Shown here: positions 9,120 through 17,800 of the stretch, one piece after another
How positions within the stretch are numbered: the first letter of the stretch is position 1
How the letters are laid out: each line of letters begins with the position of its first letter
NCBI RefSeq assembly: GCF_002014855.1
Contig: NZ_MUYV01000008.1
Coordinates: 1 to 57,747 of the forward strand
DNA: 57,747 nt
Direction of reading: 5' to 3'
DNA from: Moraxella porci DSM 25326
GTDB taxonomy: Bacteria > Pseudomonadota > Gammaproteobacteria > Pseudomonadales > Moraxellaceae
Translations under genes and position numbers: made by a program
Notes under the pieces: generated by a model
The model's database searches: none
What the model was told of the DNA's origin: nothing
The model's input: only the letters and a program-made list of their open reading frames with translations

Positions 9120-9147
9120 AATTCCCGAAGATTTTTGTGGATATCGG

Positions 9148-9176
9148 TTAGAATTTACCGCCTGATTTGGTATAAT
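9148..9176 (+). promoter_or_regulatory. Candidate hemN promoter
   Basis: TATAAT at 9171-9176 with a weak -35 (TTAGAA, 9148-9153) at 17-base spacing. No FNR-like TTGAT-N4-ATCAA site was seen nearby, although hemN genes are often oxygen-regulated. Confidence 0.5.
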
Positions 9177-9210
9177 ACAGCCATCCACTCACCAAAAACC
9201 CGAGCATCCT

Positions 9211-10620
9211 ATGTCAGTCGATCACCCCTACGCCAACCGCACCGCCCAGCATTTTGACGGTATTGAGTTCGATGAAGCCTTGATTCAAAAATACAACCGC
9301 CAAGGCCCCCGCTATACTTCCTACCCGACCGCACTGGAATTTACCCCGATGGCAGACGGCATGGAGGCTGATATTCTCAAAAATCGTGATGCCACTGTGC
9401 CACTGTCTTTGTACATTCACATTCCATTTTGTCATCATCTATGCTACTACTGCGGCTGCAACAAAATCATCACCAAAAAGAACAGCGATGCTGGTGATTA
9501 TCTGACCTATCTATTCAAAGAAATCCGCCACAAAAAATCCGTGATGCCATCAGGCAGTCGTGTCAAACAGCTGCACCTAGGCGGTGGTACGCCGACATTT
9601 TTGAGCGATGATGAGCTAGTCGAGCTGTGGGAATTTTTGCACGCAGAATTTGACTTTGCACCCGATGGCGATTATTCGATCGAAGTCGATCCCCGTGAAT
9701 TACGCCCAAACACATTGCAGATACTACGCAATCTGGGCTTTAATCGCCTAAGCTTTGGCGTACAGGATCTGGATGAGACAGTCCAAATTGCCGTCAATCG
9801 TGTCCAGAGTCTAGATCTCATCACCCATGTGATGAGCGAAGCGACCCGCCTAGGCTATCAATCAACCAATATCGATCTGATCTATGGACTGCCCCATCAG
9901 AGTATCGAGAGTATGAATGCCACGATCCGTGAGATCATCAAGCTATCCCCTGATCGGCTGTCGGTGTTCAATTATGCGCATCTGCCTGATCGCTTCGTCG
10001 CCCAACGACGCATCCGTGATGAAGATCTGCCAAGCCCGAGCGATAAGCTTGCTATGTTTGGCAATATCATCACCGCCCTATCAGAAGCTGGCTATCAGTA
10101 CATCGGCATCGATCACTTTGCCAAGCCGAGCGATACGATGGCACAAGCACAGCGAGCAGGCGAACTGCACCGTAATTTTCAGGGTTATGCCATCTTGGGC
10201 GAGTGCGATTTGATCGGCTTTGGGGTCAGTGCCATCAGTCAAATCGGTGCACACATCACCCAAAATCCCACCGCACTGGCAGACTATCAAACCGCCATCC
10301 GTGATGATAAGCTGCCTGCCGTGAAGCATATCCAAAGCGATGCCAAAGATGAGCTGCGTCGTCATGTCATCATGAATCTGCTCTGCCATGATTATATGAA
10401 TTTTGGCTATTTGCGTGAGCGGTTTGGCATCGAGCCCACCCAAGTATTTGCCGATGAGATTGCCACGCTACACGACATGGCAGCCGATGGATTGGTGCAG
10501 ATTGATCAAGATGGCATCACCATTTTGCCAAAGGGGCGTATTCTTGGGCGTAATGTGGCGATGGTGTTTGATGAATATCTAAGCCAAAAACACGCAGGAC
10601 GCTTTTCAAAGGTGATTTAG
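9211..10620 (+). CDS. hemN: Oxygen-independent coproporphyrinogen III oxidase HemN
   Basis: Radical-SAM enzyme that decarboxylates two propionates of coproporphyrinogen III to give protoporphyrinogen IX without oxygen, in cytosolic heme synthesis. The 469-residue length matches true HemN rather than the shorter HemW paralogues. The 4Fe-4S motif is at C74, C78 and C81 with the HemN-specific C83 (FCHHLCYYCGCNK). Other landmarks are NRQGPRYTSYPTA near residue 29, LGGGTPTFL near 128 and SIEVDPRE near 175. Monocistronic by context. Confidence 0.95.
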   Translation: MSVDHPYANRTAQHFDGIEFDEALIQKYNRQGPRYTSYPTALEFTPMADGMEADILKNRDATVPLSLYIHIPFCHHLCYYCGCNKIITKKNSDAGDYLTYLFKEIRHKKSVMPSGSRVKQLHLGGGTPTFLSDDELVELWEFLHAEFDFAPDGDYSIEVDPRELRPNTLQILRNLGFNRLSFGVQDLDETVQIAVNRVQSLDLITHVMSEATRLGYQSTNIDLIYGLPHQSIESMNATIREIIKLSPDRLSVFNYAHLPDRFVAQRRIRDEDLPSPSDKLAMFGNIITALSEAGYQYIGIDHFAKPSDTMAQAQRAGELHRNFQGYAILGECDLIGFGVSAISQIGAHITQNPTALADYQTAIRDDKLPAVKHIQSDAKDELRRHVIMNLLCHDYMNFGYLRERFGIEPTQVFADEIATLHDMAADGLVQIDQDGITILPKGRILGRNVAMVFDEYLSQKHAGRFSKVI

Positions 10621-10642
10621 ATGGGTGCTATCCCCATCTGAC

Positions 10643-10670
10643 TTGACAATTTGGTACGGTTTGGGATAAT
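10643..10670 (+). promoter_or_regulatory. Promoter of the vapBC-like pair
   Basis: TTGACA (10643-10648) and GATAAT (10665-10670) with 16-base spacing. A short inverted repeat (CGAT-TGTAC-ATCG, 10709-10721) lies between this promoter and the antitoxin gene and could be an autoregulatory operator, which is inference. Confidence 0.65.
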
Positions 10671-10776
10671 GAATTTTATAGGGTGAACATGATGTTGGTA
10701 GTGATGAGCGATTGTACATCGAGCCAACACCGCACAACCCATTTCACCATCCATCACGACGCATTGGAGTTATCAC

Positions 10777-10989
10777 ATGATCACACTGGATTTACCCCCA
10801 AGCACCGAACAAGCCATCATCGCCAAAGCACAAGACGCCGGTCTGAGTGTTGAAAGCTATCTTGCTGCCTACATCAATGAGCTGATCAATACACCCAAAC
10901 AAAGACAGCTCGGCGGTGCCGCAGGCTCAGTGCTTTATATGGCGGATGATTTTGATGCACCTTTGGATGAGTTTAAGGATTATATGTAA
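10777..10989 (+). CDS. VapB-type antitoxin with a DUF2281-like C-terminus
   Basis: A 70-residue protein encoded directly before a PIN-domain toxin. The N-terminal half (ITLDLPPSTEQAIIAKAQDAGLSVESYLAAYI) resembles a short dimerising/DNA-binding segment. The C-terminus (MADDFDAPLDEFKDYM) is typical of DUF2281-type antitoxins, whose acidic tail is expected to thread into the toxin. Its TAA overlaps the toxin ATG by one base, so the two are translationally coupled. A ribosome site (TTGGAGTTATC) precedes the ATG. It should neutralise the toxin and repress the operon by analogy with other VapBC pairs. Confidence 0.8.
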   Translation: MITLDLPPSTEQAIIAKAQDAGLSVESYLAAYINELINTPKQRQLGGAAGSVLYMADDFDAPLDEFKDYM

Positions 10990-11378
10990 TGCAAGGTTAT
11001 TTGCTAGATACGCACACCCTGCTTTGGTTGCTTGCCAAACCCGAAAAACTGAGCAAATCTGCCAAAGCCATCATTGAAAATTCTGACAATCTCATCTATT
11101 ACAGTCCATTATCACTGTGTGAAATCGCCATTAAAATCAGTATTGGTAAGCTAACACTGGTTGAAAATTGGCAAATGCTATATCAACAGCAGCTCGCCCA
11201 TAATGACATTCGCCCAATCAGCCAAAGTTGGCACGATGTTCAAATACTACAACGCTTGCCATTTCATCACAAAGACCCATTTGACCGTATGCTCATTAGC
11301 TGTGCGATGGCAAATAATTTGGGTTTTATTAGTGCCGACAGTCATTGTGCCTTGTATGAATTGCCCGTGATTTGGTAA
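10989..11378 (+). CDS. VapC-like PIN-domain ribonuclease toxin
   Basis: Magnesium-dependent ribonuclease of the PIN family, predicted toxin of a type II toxin-antitoxin system. The 129-residue product carries the acidic active-site set: D7 (LLDTHTLLW), E45 (CEIAIK), D96/D99 (KDPFDRMLI) and D117 (SADSH). All are intact, so the toxin is probably active. It starts one base inside the antitoxin stop codon. The cleavage target (tRNA, rRNA or mRNA) cannot be read from the sequence. Confidence 0.88.
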   Translation: MQGYLLDTHTLLWLLAKPEKLSKSAKAIIENSDNLIYYSPLSLCEIAIKISIGKLTLVENWQMLYQQQLAHNDIRPISQSWHDVQILQRLPFHHKDPFDRMLISCAMANNLGFISADSHCALYELPVIW

Positions 11379-11440
11379 GACCATGAAGCACATATGATGC
11401 ATTATTTATCAAACCTCTAAACACACCCTCCGCCATCCAC

Positions 11441-11467
11441 AAAAAAAGCCGTTGATGACAACGGCTT
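11441..11467 (-). terminator. Terminator of the RDD gene
   Basis: Hairpin with arms AGCCGTT and AACGGCT (11448-11467), followed on the minus strand by a T run (11447-11441). Confidence 0.82.
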
Positions 11468-11475
11468 TGGCATAT

Positions 11476-12096
11476 CTAGCTTTTTGATTTACGGCGTTTT
11501 AGGCTTTGCCATAGGGTTTCGTGGGCGATTTTTGGCACTTTGAGCGTGATGGTGTTTGATAGCATATCATGCACCGCAAGCCCCCGAGTGTTAAACACAC
11601 AAAACAAAAAATTGAACAAAAAGCCCAAAAACGCCGCCAACAAAATCGCAAGCTTCGACCCATGGATAAACGCACCGACCACAGCACATATCGCAGGCAC
11701 AAGGCAAGCACTGATGATCCGCTTAAAGCTCTGCCCCCAGCTAAGCAGCTGCCCATTGGCATCCACGGTCTTTAATCGCCAAGTCTGCATCCCCAAGGTC
11801 TGCCCCGACTTACGCCAAAAAATCCCATAAAACCCCACCAAAGTCAGCACAAACGCAGGTGTCATCACGCCGTTTTGATACCACAGCGGCAACGCCTTGG
11901 CATCCTGAGAGGTCGTCCCCACATCCAAAAATAACAGCGTACCGACGACTGCCAGCACCGCCCCCACCAAAAACAACATCGCCAAAATCAGCATACCATC
12001 ATAGACGATGGCAGACAGTCGCACCAACGGCTTGGCGATGGTAGGCGTTTCGGTGGCGGGTGTTTTTACGGCTTGGGTATTGGCGTGTTTTGACAT
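11476..12096 (-). CDS. RDD-family membrane protein
   Basis: Small inner-membrane protein of unknown biochemical role; some RDD proteins have been linked to cation transport. The 206-residue product begins RLSAIVYDGMLILAMLFLV with the family R and D residues in the first hydrophobic segment, followed by two or three further segments and a GQTLGMQTWRLKTVDANG loop that is characteristic of RDD proteins. The C-terminus is lysine/arginine-rich (SLKRRKSKS). The ATG at 12096 is chosen because the longer frame to 12342 runs into tRNA-Arg. No clear ribosome site was found. Ends in its own terminator. Confidence 0.82.
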   Translation of the reverse strand: MSKHANTQAVKTPATETPTIAKPLVRLSAIVYDGMLILAMLFLVGAVLAVVGTLLFLDVGTTSQDAKALPLWYQNGVMTPAFVLTLVGFYGIFWRKSGQTLGMQTWRLKTVDANGQLLSWGQSFKRIISACLVPAICAVVGAFIHGSKLAILLAAFLGFLFNFLFCVFNTRGLAVHDMLSNTITLKVPKIAHETLWQSLKRRKSKS

Positions 12097-12237
12097 GGAT
12101 GCAATCACAATGAAAAAGATGGGATTATTGTAGCATAAAAGCCATGATTTGGGGGAATTAGCAATCGAAGCCTGCAATGCAAATGACTTGCACAATGCTT
12201 GTCCCGACACCTGCCCAATGCCCATGATAAAACGCAT

Positions 12238-12270
12238 AAAAAAATCACCGAAATCAATGACTTCGGTGAT
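12238..12270 (-). terminator. Terminator of tRNA-Arg
   Basis: Nine-base-pair hairpin, arms ATCACCGAA and TTCGGTGAT (12244-12270), followed on the minus strand by a run of seven T residues. It lies 11 bases after the tRNA 3' end. Confidence 0.85.
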
Positions 12271-12280
12271 CTTCGCAATA

Positions 12281-12357
12281 TGGCGCACCCGGAGAGATTC
12301 GAACTCCCGACCCCTTAGTTCGTAGCCAAGTGCTCTATCCAACTGAGCTACGGGTGC
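12281..12357 (-). tRNA. tRNA-Arg (anticodon ACG)
   Basis: Full cloverleaf of 77 bases with encoded CCA. Acceptor arms GCACCCG and CGGGTGC pair, the D arm is GCTCAGTTGGATAGAGC, and the anticodon stem CTTGG/CTAAG holds the loop CTACGAA. The T arm contains GTTCGAATC. A near-consensus promoter lies upstream and a terminator downstream. A34 would be deaminated to inosine to read CGU, CGC and CGA. Confidence 0.96.
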
Positions 12358-12402
12358 GGATTCAACTTACTTTGTTTCTCAACATCGTTCGTTGTGGCGG
12401 CT

Positions 12403-12430
12403 ATTATACAGTGTTTATTTTGTATGTCAA
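12403..12430 (-). promoter_or_regulatory. Promoter of tRNA-Arg
   Basis: On the minus strand TTGACA (12430-12425) and TATAAT (12408-12403), 16-base spacing: both hexamers are consensus. Confidence 0.85.
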
Positions 12431-12485
12431 GCACTTTTTTAATTTATTTTCGGTTTTAATGTCGATCAAAACTTGAGAAAATAAA

Positions 12486-12577
12486 TGGCGGTGAAGGAGG
12501 GATTCGAACCCTCGATACCCGTAATTAGGTATGGTTCCTTAGCAGGGAACTGGTTTCAGCCACTCACCCACTTCACC
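12486..12577 (-). tRNA. tRNA-Ser (anticodon GCT)
   Basis: Class II tRNA of 92 bases with encoded CCA and a long variable arm, as expected for serine. Acceptor arms GGTGAAG and CTTCACC pair, the anticodon stem GTTCC/GGAAC encloses CTGCTAA, and the T arm carries GGTTCGAATCC. It reads AGC and AGU codons. Confidence 0.95.
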
Positions 12578-12651
12578 GAACGCTTGCTTTGATAAGTTGC
12601 TAGACTTATCATCCATCATCATCGATGATTCGCTTGTCGTTGTGGGCGTCA

Positions 12652-12679
12652 ATTATAGCAAAAATTTGACACTTTGCAA
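12652..12679 (-). promoter_or_regulatory. Promoter of tRNA-Ser(GCT)
   Basis: On the minus strand TTGCAA (12679-12674) and TATAAT (12657-12652) with 16-base spacing. Confidence 0.78.
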
Positions 12680-12790
12680 GTGTTTTTCGCATCTTTTTTA
12701 TAAAATTTTTGCAAAATTGGTAATTTACCTTGTGCCTTTATCCGTCTGGCGTATGATTTGGATGGTTGGAGGATAAAAAGTGCTGAATTT

Positions 12791-13659
<869 letters not shown>

Positions 13660-13665
13660 ATCACC

Positions 13666-13700
13666 AAAAAATCAGCACCCGTGATATGGTGCTGATTTTT
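13666..13700. terminator. Bidirectional terminator between thiD and yggT
   Basis: Strong hairpin with arms AATCAGCACC and GGTGCTGATT flanked by A and T runs, so it can act for thiD on the plus strand and yggT on the minus strand. Confidence 0.87.
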
Positions 13701-13713
13701 TTTGGGTGTCGTA

Positions 13714-14277
13714 TTAGCCCATCCAAATATTCATAGCGATGATGCGAATGAAATTCTCAGCAAGTAACAAAGCAAACAGCGCCACCAAAAACGACAAATC
13801 TATCATGCCAATATTCGGCACAAAACGACGAAACGGCGCGACGATCGGCTCTGATAATTGCATCAGTACCATCATAAAGTTATTATTGATGTTCAAAAAC
13901 ATCACCAACAGACTGCTGATGGCTGATGCGATCATGGTGTAGCGCAAAAGCTGCAAAAATTTCATGATGCCGCTTAACGACCCTGCAAAAAACAACTCCA
14001 CAGCAGTCATCGATCGACCCAAAATCACATTATTGGCAGCAAGGTTGATCAGATACAAAAGCAGCATCAAAACAACCGCAGCAGTACTGATGCGCCCTTT
14101 GCCGACTGCAGGGAAAATGCGCGTAAAGATATCGACAACCCCTGTCAAGCGATAAGTGGCGCGAGCAAATGGTGAGCTGCTATCGACATCGGCTAACTGA
14201 ATCATAAAACGCACAAACAGCAGCATCAGTGCAAAGTTGATGACCATATTGGTCAGCACAAAAGGCACAGAGTTCAT
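13714..14277 (-). CDS. YggT-family integral membrane protein
   Basis: Membrane protein of unknown function made of two tandem YggT repeats. The 187-residue product has about five hydrophobic segments. Each repeat ends in a proline-containing amphipathic motif; the second reads APFRRFVPNIGMIDLSFLVALF, close to the family consensus. The ATG at 14277 is preferred because AAGGGA lies six bases upstream; the alternative at 14283 is a TTG. It follows proC by 10 bases, an arrangement common in proteobacteria, so the two are likely co-transcribed. Confidence 0.87.
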   Translation of the reverse strand: MNSVPFVLTNMVINFALMLLFVRFMIQLADVDSSSPFARATYRLTGVVDIFTRIFPAVGKGRISTAAVVLMLLLYLINLAANNVILGRSMTAVELFFAGSLSGIMKFLQLLRYTMIASAISSLLVMFLNINNNFMMVLMQLSEPIVAPFRRFVPNIGMIDLSFLVALFALLLAENFIRIIAMNIWMG

Positions 14278-14287
14278 AAACAATCCC

Positions 14288-15139
14288 TTAGCCTTGGCTC
14301 ACAGCTGCACCAAGCTCGACACTGCGATCACTGCACGCCTGCATCGCACGGGCAAATGCCTGACCGACATCATCGGCATACAGGCTGTCTAGTGCCGCCG
14401 CCGTCGTACCGCCTTTTGAGGTGACTTGCTCACGCAATGTGGCAGGATCTTGATTGACTGCCAATGCACCTGCACCACGCACACTCTGTACTGCCAAGGC
14501 GTGGGCATCGTCAGGCGATAGACCCATCTCGATAGCCTTTGCAATCATATTTTCTAGCACATAAAAGAAATACGCTGGTGCTGAGCCAGCCACTGCCGTC
14601 ACGGCGTGCAATAGGTTTTCATCCTTGACCCATGCAGTGATGCCCGATGCTTGCATGACTTTTTCGGCCATTTGACAAGCGGTCTCACCGACACCATCAG
14701 CAAACAGACCCGACGCACCAAAGCCCACGCTGGCAGGTAGATTTGGCATACAGCGGACAATATTGCTATGACCACCCAGCATCTGCGATAAAGTCGCCAC
14801 CGACAAACCTGCCGCAATCGATAACACAAGCTGTGATGACAAATACGGTGCAATCGACGCGCCAACCACGCCCATCACTTGGGGCTTGACTGCCAAGACA
14901 ACCACATCAGCCGGTGTGATGATTTGCTCAGCGTGATCTGGGCTGACTGCCGTGACGCCTTTGGCAATAAACTGCGCCTGCTTATCGGTATCGGTATCTG
15001 ATACTGATAAGGTCAAATCCAATCCGTGCTCGGCTTTTGCCTTTAATAGACCGTCAATGATTGCCCCTGCCATATTGCCACCGCCGATAAAAGCGATGGT
15101 TTTGCCATTTAATACATCAAAATCAGCAACTGTCGTCAT
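14288..15139 (-). CDS. proC: Pyrroline-5-carboxylate reductase ProC
   Basis: Catalyses the last step of proline synthesis, NAD(P)H-dependent reduction of pyrroline-5-carboxylate, in the cytosol. The 283-residue product has an N-terminal Rossmann motif (IAFIGGGNMAGAIIDGLL, about residues 14-31), VVLAVKPQVM near 94 and the C-terminal family signature LREQVTSKGGTTAAAL near 243-258. A ribosome site (AAGG) precedes the ATG. It lies 37 bases after tilS and 10 bases before yggT on the same strand, suggesting a tilS-proC-yggT transcript. Confidence 0.95.
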   Translation of the reverse strand: MTTVADFDVLNGKTIAFIGGGNMAGAIIDGLLKAKAEHGLDLTLSVSDTDTDKQAQFIAKGVTAVSPDHAEQIITPADVVVLAVKPQVMGVVGASIAPYLSSQLVLSIAAGLSVATLSQMLGGHSNIVRCMPNLPASVGFGASGLFADGVGETACQMAEKVMQASGITAWVKDENLLHAVTAVAGSAPAYFFYVLENMIAKAIEMGLSPDDAHALAVQSVRGAGALAVNQDPATLREQVTSKGGTTAAALDSLYADDVGQAFARAMQACSDRSVELGAAVSQG

Positions 15140-15176
15140 AACACACCTTTTTTGTCAAATTTATCAAAGTAAAACT

Positions 15177-16562
15177 TCACCCATTGTACACCATTCGTCC
15201 CACGGGTGCAAAATTATCCAAAGCCACACGCTCACCATCAGGCAGTCGCCACACCATCATCGGTGCGATGAGCCAATGCCCACCATCAGCAACGACCACC
15301 TGCCACAGATGCCCCCGCAGCCATGGCGGTAGGCGAAGCTGTTGGGCAAGTTTTTTGGCTTTATAGGTGTGTTTGCCAATGATGATGGGTGTGGTTTTTT
15401 CTACTTTTTGAGCATGAGTGATGGCTTGTTGGCACTTAAGTAGGATTTGCACTCGCTCATCTGTCACCAATGTCAATTCACCCAACTCATGCTGGTGTTC
15501 GTGCTGAAGATAAGGCAGCTCATCCGCCTGCACACCTGCTTTCAATAGTCGCCACACATCAGCTCGATAGCGATACAGATACGCATCATAGCGACAAATC
15601 ACATAGCGATGATACGCCCCTTGCCAGATGATTTGACTGCGATGATCATTATCCGTGCGCGCCATCAACTCAAGCACGGATTGGGTCGTTTGCTGGCTCG
15701 GTGGTAGCGGCTCATCCCCTTGTAGCCAGCGGTGCAGCACGGCAGATTGGGCAAGGCTTGGTAATTGCTCAAATGCCTGCACCGCCATCACTGCTTGATA
15801 CGGTAGATGATTTTTCTCGTGGGATAATTGCGCCAAATACTCATCCACCGCCTGATCTTGCCAAGCGGCTGTCTCACACAGTAGCTGTGATGAACGAGCG
15901 ATATTGGCGATGGCTTTGGGATTGATGGTGCTTAGTAGTGGCAAAATCTGAGTGCGCAACACACCCCGCACATAAGCGGTATCCGTATTGGTCAGATCAT
16001 CCACAAAGGGGAGCTTGTGATGCCAAGCAAAAGCGGTAATCTGCTCTCGAGACAATTCCAGCCATGCTCGCCACAGCCACACCTGCTTATCATGGCCGAA
16101 TTTGGCTTGCCATGATTTCATCCCTGATAAGCCTTGCACGCCTGCACCATCGATCAGACGCATCAGCACCGTTTCGGCTTGGTCATGGGCATGATGAGCC
16201 AGCATCAACACATCATGATCATTCATCACCGACAGCATGGCATCATAGCGAGCTTGGCGTGCATGAGTTTCGCTGTTTTTTGGGAGTGTGACAGGCAGTA
16301 TCTGATAATCAAAACCATGCTGTATCGCCCAAATCTCAACAAGCTTTGCCCAGTCATCATTGGCCGACTGCCACCCGTGATGCACATGAAGCAGGATTGG
16401 CAGTCTGTCTATCTGCCCTGCCTGATACAACAGATGACACGCATATGCCAATGACAGTGAATCCCGCCCACCACTACACGCCAAATACAGCGTCACCCCA
16501 TCCAGTCTGTGCCGATGGGTTTGATAAGCGGTCAATAAAGTTTGGGTCAGTACATCAAGCAT
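15177..16562 (-). CDS. tilS: tRNA(Ile)-lysidine synthase TilS
   Basis: Attaches lysine to C34 of tRNA-Ile(CAU) using ATP, so that it reads AUA codons; essential. The 461-residue product has an N-type ATP pyrophosphatase domain with the PP-loop SGGRDS at residues 30-35, a conserved LAHHAHDQAETVLMRLIDGAGVQGLSGM region near 120-150, and C-terminal substrate-binding domains ending in a KKLAQQLRLPPWLR segment. It lies 122 bases after accA, the neighbour also found in E. coli. No good ribosome site precedes the ATG. A 13-base direct repeat at the start region duplicates the sequence around the start codon. Confidence 0.93.
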   Translation of the reverse strand: MLDVLTQTLLTAYQTHRHRLDGVTLYLACSGGRDSLSLAYACHLLYQAGQIDRLPILLHVHHGWQSANDDWAKLVEIWAIQHGFDYQILPVTLPKNSETHARQARYDAMLSVMNDHDVLMLAHHAHDQAETVLMRLIDGAGVQGLSGMKSWQAKFGHDKQVWLWRAWLELSREQITAFAWHHKLPFVDDLTNTDTAYVRGVLRTQILPLLSTINPKAIANIARSSQLLCETAAWQDQAVDEYLAQLSHEKNHLPYQAVMAVQAFEQLPSLAQSAVLHRWLQGDEPLPPSQQTTQSVLELMARTDNDHRSQIIWQGAYHRYVICRYDAYLYRYRADVWRLLKAGVQADELPYLQHEHQHELGELTLVTDERVQILLKCQQAITHAQKVEKTTPIIIGKHTYKAKKLAQQLRLPPWLRGHLWQVVVADGGHWLIAPMMVWRLPDGERVALDNFAPVGRMVYNG

Positions 16563-16588
16563 AAGCCTAGCATCACATCAAGCATAAA
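16553..16588. repeat. Short duplication spanning the tilS start codon
   Basis: ACATCAAGCATAA occurs at 16553-16565 and again at 16576-16588 on the plus strand. On the minus strand this places a second ATGCTTGATGT just upstream of the real tilS start; read from there, the frame stops after about a dozen codons inside tilS. Confidence 0.6.
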
Positions 16589-16684
16589 AAATAGGGCAAA
16601 ATCACTTTCACCCTATTGTAGCAAATTTATCAGTCAATAGCTGTCTTGGCTGACAAACATCCGCCAAAGACTACCTGTCATGAC

Positions 16685-17482
16685 TTATAAAGATACCTTA
16701 GAATTAAACTGCATCAAGCGCTCATAGCGTTTTTGTAGTAGCTCATCCTTTGGTAGCTTTTCAAGCTCGGCAAGCTGTGTGGCAATCAGTGATTTGAGTG
16801 CTGCCATCACAGGTTCTGGAGCTTCGTGCGCACCCACGCCTTCTTCGATGACTTCATCAATCAAGCCCAGCTGATGCAGATTGACAGCGTTCAGTTTCAG
16901 TGCATCTGACGCATCAGGTGCTTTTTCGGCAGTCTTCCATAGGATAGATGCACAGCCTTCTGGTGAAATCACCGAATAAATGCTGTTTTCAAGCATATTG
17001 ACACGATCCGCCACACCAATAGCAAGCGCTCCGCCCGAGCCACCTTCACCGATGACCGTTGCGATGACTGGCGTGCCAAGACTTGAAAATACGGCAATAC
17101 TCTTGGCTATGGCTTCGGCTTGCCCACGCTCTTCGGCACCCACGCCAGGGTATGCGCCTTGGGTGTCAATAAAGGTCAATACAGGCAAGCCAAAACGCTC
17201 TGCCATCTGCACAAGGCGAATCACCTTGCGATAACCTTCGGGGTTTGCCATGCCAAAATTATGCGCAATACGCTCACGAGTACTGCGACCACGATGCTGA
17301 CCGATGACCATCACAGGCTGACCGTTGAATCGTGCCAAGCCACCGATGATGGCTCTGTCATCTGCAAAGGCACGATCGCCATGCAACTCATCAAATTCGG
17401 TAAATAATGCCGATACATAATCAAGGAACAACGGACGCTTTGCATGGCGTGCCAATTGCACACTTTCCCAAACTTTACTCAT
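16685..17482 (-). CDS. accA: Acetyl-CoA carboxylase carboxyltransferase subunit alpha AccA (short form)
   Basis: With AccD forms the carboxyltransferase that moves CO2 from biotin-BCCP to acetyl-CoA, giving malonyl-CoA for fatty-acid synthesis. The 265-residue product contains [36 protein letters not shown] and [40 protein letters not shown], all hallmark segments. It is about 50 residues shorter than E. coli AccA (319), lacking the N-terminal helical extension and starting directly at the [10 protein letters not shown] region, as in Acinetobacter. The upstream frame offers no better start. tilS lies downstream on the same strand. TTGTACAAAT-type sequence lies 21 bases upstream. Confidence 0.95.
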   Translation of the reverse strand: MSKVWESVQLARHAKRPLFLDYVSALFTEFDELHGDRAFADDRAIIGGLARFNGQPVMVIGQHRGRSTRERIAHNFGMANPEGYRKVIRLVQMAERFGLPVLTFIDTQGAYPGVGAEERGQAEAIAKSIAVFSSLGTPVIATVIGEGGSGGALAIGVADRVNMLENSIYSVISPEGCASILWKTAEKAPDASDALKLNAVNLHQLGLIDEVIEEGVGAHEAPEPVMAALKSLIATQLAELEKLPKDELLQKRYERLMQFNSKVSL

Positions 17483-17709
17483 AGTCCACTCTAAAAAAAT
17501 GATTGTACAAATGTAAACTGATTTAGTTTAGCACATTTTTTGGTATCTCGTCATCTTTTTTGTTGTGATTTTTGGTTGGTTTGTCACCAAAACCATTGGC
17601 AACCAAGCAAATTGGTAATTTTGACAATCATAACCCATCAGCAAATCTTAAAATGGCGACAGATCTGCATTTGCCGACTACGACACACACCATACGACAC
17701 TTTCATATA
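17483..17709. other. Intergenic region between ppx and accA
   Basis: Upstream of accA and downstream of the ppx terminator. It holds ATTTGTACAA on the minus strand (17512-17503) close to the accA start. The rest is low in structure, and no gene was found. Confidence 0.4.
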
Positions 17710-17749
17710 AAAACCCCAAAGCACATCATACTGTCATCTTTGGGGTTTT
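17710..17749 (-). terminator. Terminator downstream of ppx
   Basis: Twelve-base-pair hairpin, arms AAAACCCCAAAG (17710-17721) and CTTTGGGGTTTT (17738-17749). It lies 51 bases after the ppx stop and has a T run on the minus-strand side. Confidence 0.8.
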
Positions 17750-17800
17750 GTGTTGTCTTTTGGCTAAAATTACCAAGATGCTATATACTATCAAATACTA

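Noticed and set aside
10620..10638. GATGGG/CCCATC hairpin as a hemN terminator
   Set aside because: The arms pair but no T run follows, and the -35 hexamer of the next promoter begins five bases later.
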